Shown in pieces: positions 1 through 12,000 of a DNA stretch of 64,000 nt. The DNA comes from Branchiostoma floridae (taxonomy: Eukaryota > Chordata > Leptocardii > Amphioxiformes > Branchiostomatidae), in NCBI RefSeq assembly GCF_000003815.2, contig NC_049980.1, positions 8,665,431-8,729,430 on the forward strand, given 5' to 3'. The position numbers and the translations under genes are program-made. Position 1 is the stretch's first letter. Each line of letters opens with the position of its first letter. Below the pieces are notes generated by a model. The model saw only the letters and a program-made list of their open reading frames with translations. It was not told the origin of the DNA and made no database searches.

Positions 1-148
1 TTTGGTTCAGTCCAACCCAATATACATTTATTCAACTTGGTACTATACATTCCGTGTAATGTTGATTATTGAAGCATCAGATATCAATATAAACACCCGC
101 ATCTTTCCAAGTTGGTGCATGTCAGGTTTATCATTTGAACATCGTTCC

Positions 149-605
149 TGTAACAGTGGGGTTCTAGCGCTGCCAAACTGACCACGCCAACAGCTCTTGA
201 GCTTTTGGTGTTGTGGTTAGCACGTTGGATTTGTGATCCGGCTGCCCGAGTTCGGCGCAGGTTCGAATCCCGGGAGTCGGGATGTTGTTTATTTCTGTTC
301 TTACTCGCCCCTCTGAATTTCTACAATGGTTCCCACGCCGGCCCTGTGAGTAACAGGCTAGTATGTGCCACACAGGGATGTCGATCTCGGAGATTCGAGG
401 ACGAATCTTGAAAAGAAAAGGGGGAGTAGTGTAACAGTGGTGTTCAAGGACTGCTAAACCGAAGACGCCTAATGGCTTAAGCCTTTTGGCCGAACGGTTT
501 GCACGTTCGATTTGTGATCCGGCTGCCCGGGTTTGGCGCGGGTTCGAATCCCGGGAGTCGGGGTGTTGTTTCTTTCTGTTCTTACTCGCCCCTCGTATTT
601 CTACA
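149..605 (+). mobile_element. TRIM-like miniature LTR retrotransposon with tRNA-like LTRs
   Basis: Two direct repeats, 149-325 and 430-605 (177 and 176 bp), both begin TGTAACAGTGG and end TTTCTACA, the TG...CA ends of LTRs. TTCC flanks the whole unit on both sides (145-148 and 606-609), a 4-bp target duplication. One base inside the left LTR is TGGTTCCCACGCC, which looks like a tRNA primer-binding site. Just before the right LTR is a purine tract (AAAAGAAAAGGGGGAG, about 411-426). The 104-bp interior codes for nothing. Each LTR holds a tRNA-like stretch: a box A-like segment (TGGCCGAACGG near 486-496 in the right LTR), an anticodon-like hairpin GGATTTGTGATCC in the left one, and a perfect box B GGTTCGAATCC. 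I first read these as two SINE copies. The PBS, polypurine tract and shared TSD favour one LTR element carrying an internal Pol III-type promoter. It does not encode any protein, so it would need enzymes from elsewhere. Confidence 0.7.
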
Positions 606-2958
606 TTCCTATGAGAAATGAAAAGTCCCAGCATCGTAAAATTCACTGAAACAGGAACATATAAACAGACTGCATTGTGACTCTATGGCAAGCCAAGCCC
701 ACCTACAGTAACAGTACAGCAGATAATACGTCTTTGGTTGATGTGCTCTTGCTGAACATCCGATGACATGTTGAAGAAAAAAAAATGGTAACGTAAATTA
801 TATGGTAACGTAAATTATATTTATGCTTTTAATGATAAATAAAATTTTAACAAACAGCTCTGGAAAGACTAACTCTGCAGGCAATTACTAATTATCTGGG
901 AGCATTCTTTCCTATGAGTACAAAAGTAATGATCTTTCTATAATTCTAAGGGACTTATTATGGTAATGTAAATTATATCAAAAAAGTGACAAACGGCCTG
1001 AGATTGGCGGTTATAGTCATGTTTCCAACATTCGTGTTTTATGTGTTCTGTCATTTGTTTATTACACAACACCACTGTTTAGCAGATAAAACAGTGAAAA
1101 CATTATCGGAAAATGTCTTTTCGTAAGCGAATTACACCCAACAGAAGTTCGGTAACGTAAATTATACCAAAGTTGGCGACAAGAATAAAACGGCATCTGA
1201 CGTAAAAAGGTCGTCTGCTGGACAAGTTCATCAACACGTGACAAGCCGGCCTAAGTGGTTGATGTAAATTATGACTGAAAATTTAAAGAACTAACGTCTT
1301 TTCATTATCAGAATGCCACGATATTCACCTTTATAGCATTTCCGACACGTGTTTTTAGCGTGTTTCTAAGCAAAACCTTACCCGGGACGACCAAAAGGCA
1401 ACTAACAATGGTGGGAAAACATTGCTTAGCATATTACTATCATGTACTTGTAACGGAAAAGGGCAAAATACGTAGTCATTGTGTCTTTAAAGAAAACTGT
1501 GGCCCGCTGCTTATGTGCGACAGCAATTTGCCCCTTTAACGAGGAATGGGCGTGCAGTGGAATGTCCGGTTTTGATCACTTTATTGTGTTCTGGACAAGC
1601 TATGGTCACAATTTTTGGTTGGTAGATTGTACCTATGGTCAGGAAGAAGTGATTATGAATTCATATAGATAAGGCTGATAAGAGACTTTTGCATACCATT
1701 TACATTGTAATGAGACAAAATTACTCAGCAATCTGCAGGTACAATGTATGAAGTCGTAGAACTGTAAAACTTAGTTTCATACTAACAATATCTGCCAGCT
1801 GTAAGTTTCTTCTTCAACAAAACTAAGTTGCATTTATCTTTTGCTTCATCATGTCCCTATTCGGATCGTTCAAAAAGAGTGTAAATTTTAGAGGGTTAGG
1901 CACTGTGATGGTATGCAGTATCAGCTAGGAATTACTGTAAATGCATTTCAGTTTGTGGGATTTAATTTCGGGTAGTGGAAAAAAGGACTTTTCTCGGTGG
2001 TTTTAAATTCGCGGGAGCACCATGCACTGTTGTCTCTTAATGCCATGGAAAAATGTTCGCGGTGGTTTTAAGTTCGCTGTGAGCTGCCACCGCGAAAATG
2101 TAGTTTCTGCATTTACAGTTACTGTAGTAAGGCTTGTTGGCGCCGGTTATGTCGTCTCGTCTGTACCAGTGAGACAGATTACCAGTGACCTGTGCCGCTG
2201 TGCTTTCAATTTGTATTCTGTGAAGCAGGCAGCTGGGGATAATTCCATCCCGACGGTTTCCATTGATTTTTGTCCTGCCAGACTTCCGTATTGTGGAATA
2301 TGTAGGCACTGGGTTATATCAAGAGCTTTTCCCAGAGCTGGCTTCTCTTACATTGATTCTTCCTCTCAGGTTTGGTTGCACATGTATAATGCATTGTATT
2401 GCTTCCTGTATTTTTATGGTCACCTTGTTAATTCTTATTTATCATCAAGTGTTATACCCTCAAGAGTGACGTCAATGGGAAATTACTGTTTTATATCCTG
2501 TTTATGATGGACATTTCAGTGTTACTGTATGTACAGTATTAAGAGCTTTTGCCAACTTTATACATAATGATTGTATTTACTGGTCTACATGTATGCAACA
2601 TTGTTAGTAGTACCACTGCATGTGGAAATTCACCAGGAAATAAACACAAATCATGTCATGAATCTTATTTTGAAATTTTGTGTATTCTGATGTCTTTTGT
2701 ATCATTCCTTTTCGCTCCCGAAAGCTGCCCGGTTTGGAAATGTGACCTAAGCCTTTAAAGCATGCACTCAGTATTTTGTAAGAGTATGGCAGTTGAACAC
2801 ACACAGACACCACTACCAGTTGACTAGCTCCCTGCTGTAGTGATTGAACAAAGTTGTGTGGCCCTATTTGTGTGGCTATTGAATTGGAATCAGCACTCAC
2901 CTATGCCCCATCTGGACTTTAATTCTTGCAAATAACATGAATTTTTTTGTTGCTGTAG
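606..2958. other. Noncoding stretch upstream of first LRRC49 exon
   Basis: I see no convincing coding exon here. It is AT-rich and probably an intron of LRRC49, since the first recognisable exon at 2959 starts mid-codon. A TGGTAACGTAAATTATA-type motif recurs at about 785-820, 959-978 and 1151-1165, suggesting an old degenerate repeat. A CTGTAAATGCA inverted-repeat element lies at 1935-2118. Longer open frames, for example 2022-2507, overlap that element and have no recognisable family. Confidence 0.5.
1935..2118. mobile_element. Tc1/mariner-type MITE, CTGTAAATGCA family, copy 1
   Basis: The element starts CTGTAAATGCATTTCAG and ends with the inverse, ...TGCATTTACAG, flanked by TTA on both sides (TA being the likely target duplication). 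Internal blocks of the type GTTCGCGGTGGTTTTAAG are arranged as inverted copies, so the whole unit can fold back. Two relatives occur at 12681-13047 and 22313-22518. There is no coding capacity. TA duplications with short perfect ends suggest mobilisation by a Tc1/mariner-superfamily transposase. Confidence 0.7.
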
Positions 2959-5900
2959 CTTTGATGACATAGCGTGTCTGGGCGAGTCTGCGTCCCTGTC
3001 GGAGGTGTCGTTGGACGGAAACCCACTGGCACAGGAGGCCTTCTACAAACAAACCATCCTCAAACACATGGTGCAGCTCAGGCAGCTGGACATGAGGAGA
3101 ATATCGGTCAGTACGCAGCACGTCTTGAGTCTCCAAGCAGACCCTACGGTGCCTAAAGAGATAGTTTCAAAGCTGGCAAAGGAGTATAGCTGGCCAAAGG
3201 GAGATAGCTGGCCAAAGGGAGTCAAACGGGCACCGGTGCCGCTATACTAAGTCTCTTGCCAGCTTTGATACCATCTCTAAGGCACCGTAGGGTCTGCTTG
3301 GAGACTAGCACGTCTTCTTGTCACTTTTCTTTTCTTTGCATGGTATAATACCAGTTAACTGGCTTGGTGTAACATGCCAGTTTTGTATCTTTTTAGAGTT
3401 GTTAAAAAGTAAAAGCTATACAAGATTGCAAGTATGTAAAGGATATGGAGAGTGAGGGTGCACATGTAGAAAAATTGATGACAGTGTTGTTTAAATCTTT
3501 TTGCCCTTTAAGCCCCATGCATGCCCTCTTATCCTTAATGGACAGTTCAAGCGACCCTACCAAAAACCGTGGAACCGGTTACAGATGGTTAGTCTCTTGT
3601 ACCCGGGTGCCAGCATTGTCTAGTATAGACCACCTGTACGAGGGTAGTTTTTCTGTATAAAATGTGCAAATTATATGTATTAGTTAGCAATGGTGTGCAA
3701 ATTAGTTAGCAATGGTGGACACTGGAGATACAGCACTCAATGTAGGATAGGACGTTAGATGGAGGTCCTGTGTTTGAGGAGAGCCACACCTAGATCACGT
3801 TTAAGATCCCACCACACTTAGAGTAGGGGTTCTTCCCAATGTGAGTGGATCATAACCATACAGTTACACCCAGGGCAATTGTCATATTGAGGTCACCTGA
3901 GTGGTGCCGAATGGCAGCTCGCTCCAGACCCTTACGATTCAGCCCCGCCGGATGATAGTCGGTACCTCACGCCCCCCTCAGTGCTCTACAACAGCGTCCT
4001 GGCATATGAAAATCTGCCATCCCAGCTGCAAAGGACAGGTTAGACATAGAAGAAAAAAAAATATATGTGGTCTGGAGAAACTCTTAGTAGTTAAAGCCAA
4101 TATGTGTGTGGGGTTTGCAAACAGCATGGCAGCATCCAAAAGAACTGTCGAGTTAATACGCGCTTCTAGGGAACTAAAACATGGATCTTCGCTTTGAAAC
4201 TCTAACAATCTAACTTTTAGTTTACCAATCCGCTGGACAGTTGGATTTATGATTAGTCCGGTACCACCTGTTACAACTTCTGAATAATGAATTGGATGGA
4301 ATGATATTGGTTCATATTACAAGTTAGCCAATATTAAATCCTAATGCTAATTCAACACAAAATTATTTCAATTCAGCTATAAATGAATTTATGTAATGAT
4401 GATTTCTTGTGTGTAAACCAAATGCAACCAGTGCCTTTATGTATAGAAGGCACAATTCAGCTCTTGGCTGACTGCCTTTTTTTATCAATTATTTTAACCA
4501 CTTTGATTGATTGATTGACTTTTTTAAAGCAAACATAATCTTTGTCCTTCATTTGCAAAGTAAACAAGTTTGGTCGTGTGGTAGTCTGGTAGTCACACAA
4601 GCACTTTGCAAAGTGCGTTGGGGTAATACTATTTTTTATTTGAAGTGCACTAAGTCTGATGTCTCTAGCAACAAAAAAACACAGCCTGTCCCTAGATCCC
4701 TCTCCAAGCACCATTATAAGAGCTGCATCTACTTCAAGAGGCTTTCTAATGCCAATGTACTTTTGAACCGGACTGTACCAACACTGCATCATTTTGGGGG
4801 GCTTTTATTCCAAGAAAAACACATTTCCAAACAATGCAAACAACTTATTCAAACTTCGGTTAACTGCTGTTTGGCAGCTCTCGTTGGGAGATGGTTTACA
4901 GGTTGAACTTCCCGAAGGCAAATTCCGTTTTCGTATGTATTTCAACCATTTCTGACTTAGTAAACTTTGTGTTTTGTACAGTCACCTTTTTGTACTGATA
5001 AGTTCAGAAGCTGCTCACTGGACTGTGTCCTCTCTAAGCAGCCAAATATCAGTTTCCAATCCTTCATTCCAACCCACTGAGTACATGATCCAGGCAGGCA
5101 GCCGGCCAAATCATTACTGCAGATCCAATTCATAGCAGCGATTTGGTCTAGCGTTATAGCGAGTGTGTGCGTGGAATCAGGATGTCGAACTTGAACTGGG
5201 AACGTTACTGTGTGTATCGCCTGCACTACAGGTCCTGGGTGATAGGAAACTATGTAAGTTAACAACAGGCTGGGAGAGAACCTCTCAGGATTGTTGTTTT
5301 ATGCATAGTTGGGAGAGGCTTGGCTCTCATAAGATCATTTATAGTAGTTAAAACGGTTGTAGAATAGTTGGGGATGTAATAATCACAGAGCTACCCCTAT
5401 GTGGCACAGTATCTGTAGTTTTGGGTACAATTTTTTATAGTGTTAGTCAGATTTTGATTTACATGTTTGGCCTTTATTGATTCTGTATGATCATAATCAA
5501 TAGAAAGTGATTACATTTAAAGCTTGCCATGAATACACAAAAACTTGCCATGATGAATGTATGAAAAAAATGTCTTTAGTTTCTTGGTTTCCTGTTTTCA
5601 GTCCCTCTAGTGAAGAGTACATTGTATGACACTTTCTATAAGTGTAGTAAAATTTTGTGCTTCAAGTCTTCTCTTATTTAGATGATAAATGTTGTATATT
5701 TTTCTGTTTTTGCCCACCATAGGAAGAGGAGAGGCGAATAGCAGCAGTGATGGCTCGGAAAGAGGAAGAGAAGAAGAGAGAGACCAACAAAATGGCCATC
5801 ATCAAGGTCAGTGAGAGGTCATGCTGGAAAAAGTGCAGCTGGATTACAAAATTTCTGGGGAAGAATTTCTGGAAATGAGGTTTTGGCCCATTTTGGTGGG

Positions 5901-8900
5901 ATTAGAGGAAATTTTTCAGATCAATGCCAAAATTTGTATACCTGTATCTTGACATTACAGGGAAATATTTATAACATGGGAAGCTTTACATGTAGATATG
6001 TACTGCTTTTATTTCTCTTAAACTTTTTACACCAGATTTTCTTACTCATGCATTTTCTAGACTTTATGTATATTCCTTCATGTATATCCATTCTCACTGC
6101 AATGTCATTCACAGCCATGATTGATTATTGTAATACAAACAGTGTACATATTTTCTGTCTGTCAAAATATGTTTATATACTTTGTTTTGCCTGTCCTATC
6201 AGTAGTGATCATCCGATCTCTTTGTTGATGTTAGCCACCACTTAGTGGGAGGAAAGATATACAACTCTAATGGTAAGCTGTCCTGTCGGCTGAGTTCTGT
6301 GCTGTCTAATGATCATGATCTTTCCTCCTTTCAGGAGAATAGAAAGTTGGCTATCCGCAATGCTGCTAGACAATGGCAGATGACACAATTGCCTGCCTTG
6401 TCAAAATCTTCACGCTTCCACCCCGACAACCAGCCTCCTGTAAGAGCATGCGTACCCGCCATGATGCCACAGACTTACTCACACACACTTGTGGTTCACT
6501 CATGTCTGCAGTTATTATTGCAAACCATTCACAAATACCGTCGTTCTTGGAAAAGAATATAAAAAAAACAGGTTTTGGTCAGGGCCAGGGCTGTCTTTAG
6601 CATTGAATTTTTTTTCTGTCCTACCCATTAGTTGAAGCCCATGTTGTTAATATCTGTTGTTAAATTTTAACCTAATTAACATACAAAACTAAATCTTCAT
6701 CAATTTCATTTAATGAAGTTCCATCCCAACAAGCAAATTTCTATATTTGGGACTGAGAGAGGGGTCCTGGAGACATTGGGTTATAATCCAAAAAATATTG
6801 CTTTTCACACAGTTGGACACATTGACTGATTAATTGCAGTGAAAACAGTGCTTGGTAAACAACAGTTACTCCATCTGCTGGGCATAATGAGAATCGCATT
6901 TGTAAAATTATTCAGTTAATGGAAATCGAATCCCAGCTCAGGCACTAAACTTTCTGCATTGAAAGTGTTTCACTTGATGCCCCTCTCCAAAACAGAAGTA
7001 CTTTGCTCCTTCATATAAATTCTAGCAAGGCTTGATTTTTTTCCTCACTGCATTTCATCAAAAAAACTTTTCCACACATAAAGGAAACAATACTGACATC
7101 TGTGAGCCACAAGGGATGTAAGACTGTGGATGTATGATCATGGCGTTGGTGGTCTTCACCTTTTCGTGGTTCTGCCCGTCGAGACGTACCAGACCCCAGG
7201 AGTTTTCCCAACCTACCCTCCAACTACATGTAGCAGTAGGAAAATTAACCCAGGAAAAGTACCATAGCTTTTGGTGTGATCAGTAGAAGAGCTCAGGTTT
7301 GAACATTAGTCTACTTTTCATTCTAGTAGGTCCTATTAATCTGGACCCCGATGGTTTTGAGCTGTGGAGTGAACTAGGCGTAGAATATACCCTGGGTCCC
7401 AGGCTGGAAACACTGTTGACTGGTACTAACATCCAGATTTTACACCACATTCATCCAAAACCCCCTCCTAAAACTGGTAAGTTCAACCTAACACAAACCT
7501 AGCATCAAAGAGGTGGCAGAATCGTGAAAAGGTTCGCATTTTTCACCACATTCTGCTGGGTCGTGTGAGTACGGTACTGACGGAGTAGTGACGTTGTGTT
7601 CCAGGAGAAGAGGAGGCTCGCGATCAACAACGCAGCCAGGAACTGGGAGGCGAACCAGTCCGCCGCCCTGTCGAAGATAGGTCGCTTCCAACCTTTGCCA
7701 CAGAAGGACGCGGTCAGGAAGAGGGGCAGCCAACCGGAGGATGAGGAAAACAGGAACCTCCCGCCAAACTGGCAGGACACGTCATCAAAGTGAGCCATAA
7801 ATCTCATACAATTTTTATGGTCTTTTGTGAATGGCAAGTAACCCGCTAGGTCACCTTATCCGCAGGGTAATCTATATCCGTTGTTTTCAAATACAGGGAT
7901 ATGAAGTTGACCGACAGTTGTTCCAAATTGAAACGTAAAAATAATGCAATTTAAAAACACTGTCCGTTTGTTTGACATCCCTAAATGCACTGTTTAAAAA
8001 AAAAATGGTTATAAGTCGCCTAGGGGATAAATTGATCTAGTGTTGTATTTCATACTCTTAGATTTAGCATTTCTAGAACTGGAACATTCTAGTAGACTAA
8101 GTACAGACTGTTTTTACTACATTGTATTTGTGTCGAAAGATTTGGTGAGGACTCTGAACTCTTTCTGCAGTACTTTGTAGGAAGGAACTAACTCAGTCTC
8201 TGTTCTTTATAACAGAAGCAGTCAGGATAGCCTCTCTGGGGATGCCTGGGTCGCAGGGGAAGGGGCAGAGGGCAGAGGTGAAAGGACAACATCCCAGTCC
8301 TCCTACAGGAGTGAGTCACAGACATCTGTCAGGTCTACAGACAGACCAAGGTGAGGAAAACTGAAGTTGTGTCACTCAGTCTGTAGGCCAAAAATAAGGC
8401 AAAGGTAGTCCGATAGCCTTTTTGAGGAACGCCTTAGAACGTATTCGGTGGTTCACTTGAATTGTTTCTCAAGTTTGTTGAAAGTCCCCGCTAAGCCCTG
8501 AAGAGCTGCAACCACAACGGTAGATTCGGACATCTGCGGCCGGCTTACTTGCTACCCGGAAGTAAGTGGATTTGGTGGCGGCTTCCTTTTGCGTTGTTGA
8601 TTACCGCTAGAAATGTGACCAAATGAAACAGATGTGTTGAAAATAAGTTAAAAATGTCAATCTGCCTGGAGATTTTAAAGTTCAGAACAGTTGTTATTTT
8701 GGCACCAAAATATTACAATATATCCCTTTAACTGCTATCCCCCCAGGAGTCCAGACAGTATTTCCAATGACATTGGTCAGTCCCACCTGGCGGAGCTGGA
8801 GGGGGAGGTGCTGCACCTGTACGGGGCGGGCGCGCTGGACTCGCTGGACAGGAACTGGGGCATCCAGGCCGCCGGCTCCGTCACCGCAGTGTCCTTCCAC

Positions 8901-11895
8901 TTCATCGACTTCGACCACATCTCCAGGCAGCTGCACAAGATCCGCAACAGGTTCCCTAATGTGCAGGTGGGATGTTCTGTTCAATGCATACTGTTCTTCC
9001 ATCTACTGTGCCCAGCTATGGTCTTAATACAGTGGAAGCCGCTTAATTGCACACCCAATTGACCAGCAAATATCGTGCAATTATCCATCGTGTGCGATAA
9101 TGCAAAGTTACCCAGTTGGACCGCACCGCCAATTGACCGAAGTGTGCGTTTATCCGACGTGCAATTAACTGGCTTCCACTGTATACGTTCAGCAACATTC
9201 GCAAACTACGTAATCTATAACAATGCCTTCAGGATTTTGTTCGGTCATAGAATGAGTGCAAATGCTAGCCAAATGTTTCTTTCATGTGGGATAGACACCT
9301 TTGAAGCTTGACGAAGAAAACCAACATACGTATTTGTACAGCACGTATAACATCATCTCTCGGTTATTCCATTCAGATATCTACTCTCTCCAGCAAGATT
9401 TCTCCAGTGTCACTGACAAAAGACGCCGGATGGCCGTGTGAAAAGTCCGACCGTTTCCAAAATCATATCCAGTTGTTTGAGTAACAGCTTTTTGGCATAT
9501 CTTATTACCTGGATGTCTAACCTTCATTGATGTAGATCAATATGAATTGAACTGTTCTGCCATCTTGTTTCCAGACATTGATATTCAATGAGACCAACAT
9601 CAGTAACCTGCAGCAGTTCAACACCCTGGCCTCGCTGCGACGGCTGGACAACCTGACGCTGGTGCCGGAGGGCAACCCCGTGACTCAGTTCACCCTCTGG
9701 AAGCAGTACGTGCTGTTCCGCCTCGCGCACTTCTCTCTCAGGAAAATCAACGACACAGAGGTGAGCCCACGTTTTTCTCAGGAGAGTTACATTGTTGTAG
9801 TTGTGTCTATAGCAGAAACTGTCCTTTCATTCCAGGACAGAAATTTTCTTGGAAGGAAAAAGTATCTCACCCTGTCAAAAATAATCAGAACTTCTTGACA
9901 TGAAATTGCTGAAGATGTATTTTTGGAAGCTTGAAATGACAGATTTTTTTAGCAATAAAAGTCAATAACGTGGACACCCCAAACAACGAGTAGGACATAA
10001 AATGATTTAACACTGTAATGTGTCAAGTATTGTTTTGTTGGGCTCAATAAGGCAAGGGCATTAATATTGATAAGCATGACAGGTCAGTAGTGCAATGGAG
10101 TAATTAAGCAGAGGTGAATCTAGAGGAGTCTCTATGAGGCAGATTCAGCTCTGCATAGAAGAATGTAGAACCCAAACCTGTAGATGAGTCCATCTTTGCT
10201 CCTCCCCAGGTGACTAACTCAGACATGGTGAATGCAGAGAAGATGTTTGGTACCCTGTCCCACATCACCACCTCCCAGCTTCCACAGTCCAGACTACTCA
10301 CTCTGCTGGGAGAGACAAGGTCTGTCTGTTTGTTTGTTTGCTTGTTTGTTTGTTTTGCAAACCAGGTGAACCACTTCAAGGCATAACACACCAGGTTTGT
10401 ACTAAAGAGTACAAGCTGTATACCCAGACAGATTTATTTGATCCACTCACATCGGGATGGACCCCTACTCTTTTCAGTAAGTAGTGGGATTTTCTATGTG
10501 CTTAGGCGAGTGTCTTCTGCGTGGCCATTTTCTAATTCTAACTTCTAGGTACTTAAAGCTGATTATAATTATAACTCAGGCTGTCTTACTACAATGTTGC
10601 AGATTGTTTTAAATTTGCAGAAGTACATGTTTGTAAGAACTGGTCACCAAGGTAAATGTTCAAAGTAATTGTATCAACAATTTGTACCAATAAATAGGTT
10701 AGCATTAGTCAAAGTCAGCTTTGTCTCGTAAATGCTGTTTGCATGTTTGCTATGCATTTTGAATGTTTGAATTGACTTTTGAATTCAAAATTGAACGCTT
10801 TTTGAATAAGTTTCATAAGTTTTGAATACAGTTTGTTGCTATCTGAGGTTTGACTGTAAGCTAATATGTTTTGTAGGAGAAAGAAGCTCGGCATGGTGAA
10901 CGAACGGTTCAGGAAGTCGGAAGGTGAGGATGGGAAGAGCGAGCGAGCGTCGGAGTCGGTCGGACGGGCCGGCCTGCAGTACATGTGTGAGGACCTGGCC
11001 AAGGACAAACTCAAGGTCAGCTTCTGGTGTACTTAGGGTAGTTGATGCTCTTTTCTAAGTACAGTGAAACATGCTGTAGTGACCACCTCTACATAAAGTT
11101 CATATGGCAGTTGGGCCACACCACATTTATTTGCTGCTTCTCAGATTTTTAAAGAAAAATATCAGACCGACAGGTAAATAAAGATAGGTAAGAAAAATTT
11201 GTCAAAAATTAATTTTTTCACAAGGTCTGGACTGAAGATACATGGCTTAAATAACAAAACAAAAAAACAGCCTGAGGAGTTTAACGGCACGTTTGGTGTC
11301 ATTACTGTGATTGGTACTCTTTTCTAAATACAGTCAAAAATGCTCTAGTGAGCACCTCTACATTAAGTCCGCCTGGCTTTTGTGACTACATTGTGTCCTT
11401 GTTCTCCTCACTAAACAAGAATGGCAGTAAAAACATTATTGAAATAGCAACGATTGTCTCTTATAGTCTTACAAGAGGTGAACATAAGGCAAACCAAGCC
11501 TGGGAAAGAATAGACTGGAAGGATTGTTTAGCCCTGTTGTTTGGCAGCTTTTTTTGCTGCATTTTTATTTTTTTGGCTCTTGTGCATTAGTCTTGGGATC
11601 TCCAGACTGAGGATGTCATCCATAAAATTAAGCGAACGTGGCCTAACTACCGTGCTAATCTTGTGTCTATCCTATCCTGTAGGAGCAGACATCCAGGACC
11701 AAGTTCTCCCACTCGTACATCAAGGAGCTGACTAAAGAAGCCACCATGGGGAACAAGAAGCAGCAGGCTGTTCAGCAGGTGTGGCAGTACCTGTTCAGGG
11801 AGATGGTGCAGAAGTGTGTCCATGACATGACAGACTCCCACAGATACATGAGGGAACTCATGGACGACTTCGAGGGGAAGAAACAACAAAGTTGA
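2959..11895 (+). CDS. LRRC49: LRRC49 (leucine-rich repeat-containing protein 49), C-terminal part
   Basis: Ten exons: 2959-3106, 5723-5806, 6335-6439, 7605-7789, 8216-8350, 8747-8966, 9575-9760, 10210-10319, 10877-11015, 11683-11895 (stop TGA 11893). All junctions are GT-AG and in phase, giving 507 residues if every exon is used; human LRRC49 is about 690. The N-terminal repeats lie beyond the left edge. The first exon ends the LRR region (LDGNPLAQEAFYKQTILKH). Next come a charged helix (EEERRIAAVMARKEEEKKR) and RRLAINNAARNW. The following block (LYGAGALDSLDRNWGIQ ... HFIDFDHI ... NLQQFNTLASLRRLDNL ... TLWKQYVLFRLAHFS) I recognise as LRRC49. In vertebrates LRRC49 is a subunit of the tubulin polyglutamylase complex acting on centriolar and ciliary microtubules (family knowledge). 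The exon at 6335 duplicates the start of the one at 7605. A MITE sits 21 bases after the first donor. Confidence 0.88.
3128..3306. mobile_element. Mutator-type MITE with about 50-bp TIRs, copy 1
   Basis: Long terminal inverted repeats run from AGTCTCCAAGCAGACC (3128) to its inverse ending at 3306; about 50 bp match on each side, including CTACGGTGCC. A 10-bp duplication, AGCACGTCTT, flanks it (3117-3126 and 3307-3316). Between the arms are two tandem copies of AGCTGGCCAAAGGGAG. Long TIRs with 9-10 bp duplications are typical of MULE-derived elements. It lies 21 bases downstream of the LRRC49 exon donor at 3106/3107. A relative is at 47359-47511. Confidence 0.75.
6335..6439 (+). other. LRRC49: LRRC49 duplicated cassette exon
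   Basis: The exon runs from a TTTCAG acceptor to a GTAAGA donor, 105 nt, phase 0 at both ends. It encodes ENRKLAIRNAARQW followed by ALSKSSRF. The next exon (7605-7789) opens with EKRRLAINNAARNW and then ALSKIGRF, so the two are tandem copies. Because this copy is a multiple of three while the 7605 exon ends in phase 2, it can be skipped or included in frame, but it cannot replace the second copy. It should therefore behave as a cassette exon. Confidence 0.75.
7847..8040. repeat. Degenerate relative of the TTCACCTTTATTCG MITE
   Basis: The left part (GTCACCTTATCCGCAGGGTAA then TATATCCGTTGTTTTCAAA) matches the intact element at 12001-12200. The right end near 8012-8040 (CCTAGGGGATAAATTGATCTAG) is a weak inverse of the left end. 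The limits are approximate. It lies in the LRRC49 intron between 7789 and 8216. Confidence 0.45.
9030..9181. mobile_element. Pogo/Tc1-type MITE with CAGTGGAAGCC ends
   Basis: A 152-bp unit starts CAGTGGAAGCCGCTTAATTG and ends with the inverse, TTAACTGGCTTCCACTG, flanked by TA on both sides. The interior repeats AATTGACC and GTGCAATTA motifs. TIR style and TA duplication fit a Tc1/mariner-pogo derivative. It sits in an LRRC49 intron and codes for nothing. Confidence 0.7.
11041..11380 (+). repeat. Direct repeat of about 65 bp in an LRRC49 intron
   Basis: GATGCTCTTTTCTAAGTACAGTG with CATGCTGTAGTGACCACCTC (11043-11100) recurs as TTGGTACTCTTTTCTAAATACAG with ATGCTCTAGTGAGCACCTC (11310-11362). The core resembles ends of pogo-like elements, but here the copies are in the same orientation, so this is either a tandem pair of fragments or a short duplication. 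Confidence 0.5.
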
Positions 11896-12000
11896 TAACC
11901 TACATTAACATCTATCTGACAGGTTACATAGATTGCTGCTTTCCTCAACGAAAGTAATCATCATCATTACTAAAGTAATGCTTACTAAAAGTAACATTAG

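Noticed and set aside
151-605. Two independent tRNA-derived SINEs
   Set aside because: Both repeats share TG...CA ends, and the pair has PBS-like and polypurine-like sequence between and one TTCC duplication outside, which fits a single LTR element better. A genuine tRNA gene was also rejected because the acceptor stem does not pair.
2022-2507. 161-residue plus-strand ORF
   Set aside because: It overlaps the MITE at 1935-2118, has no recognisable family and no splice context; probably chance.
7011-7223. Extra exon between the duplicated LRRC49 exons
   Set aside because: The open frame here is on the opposite strand and shows no similarity to LRRC49; the region reads as intron.
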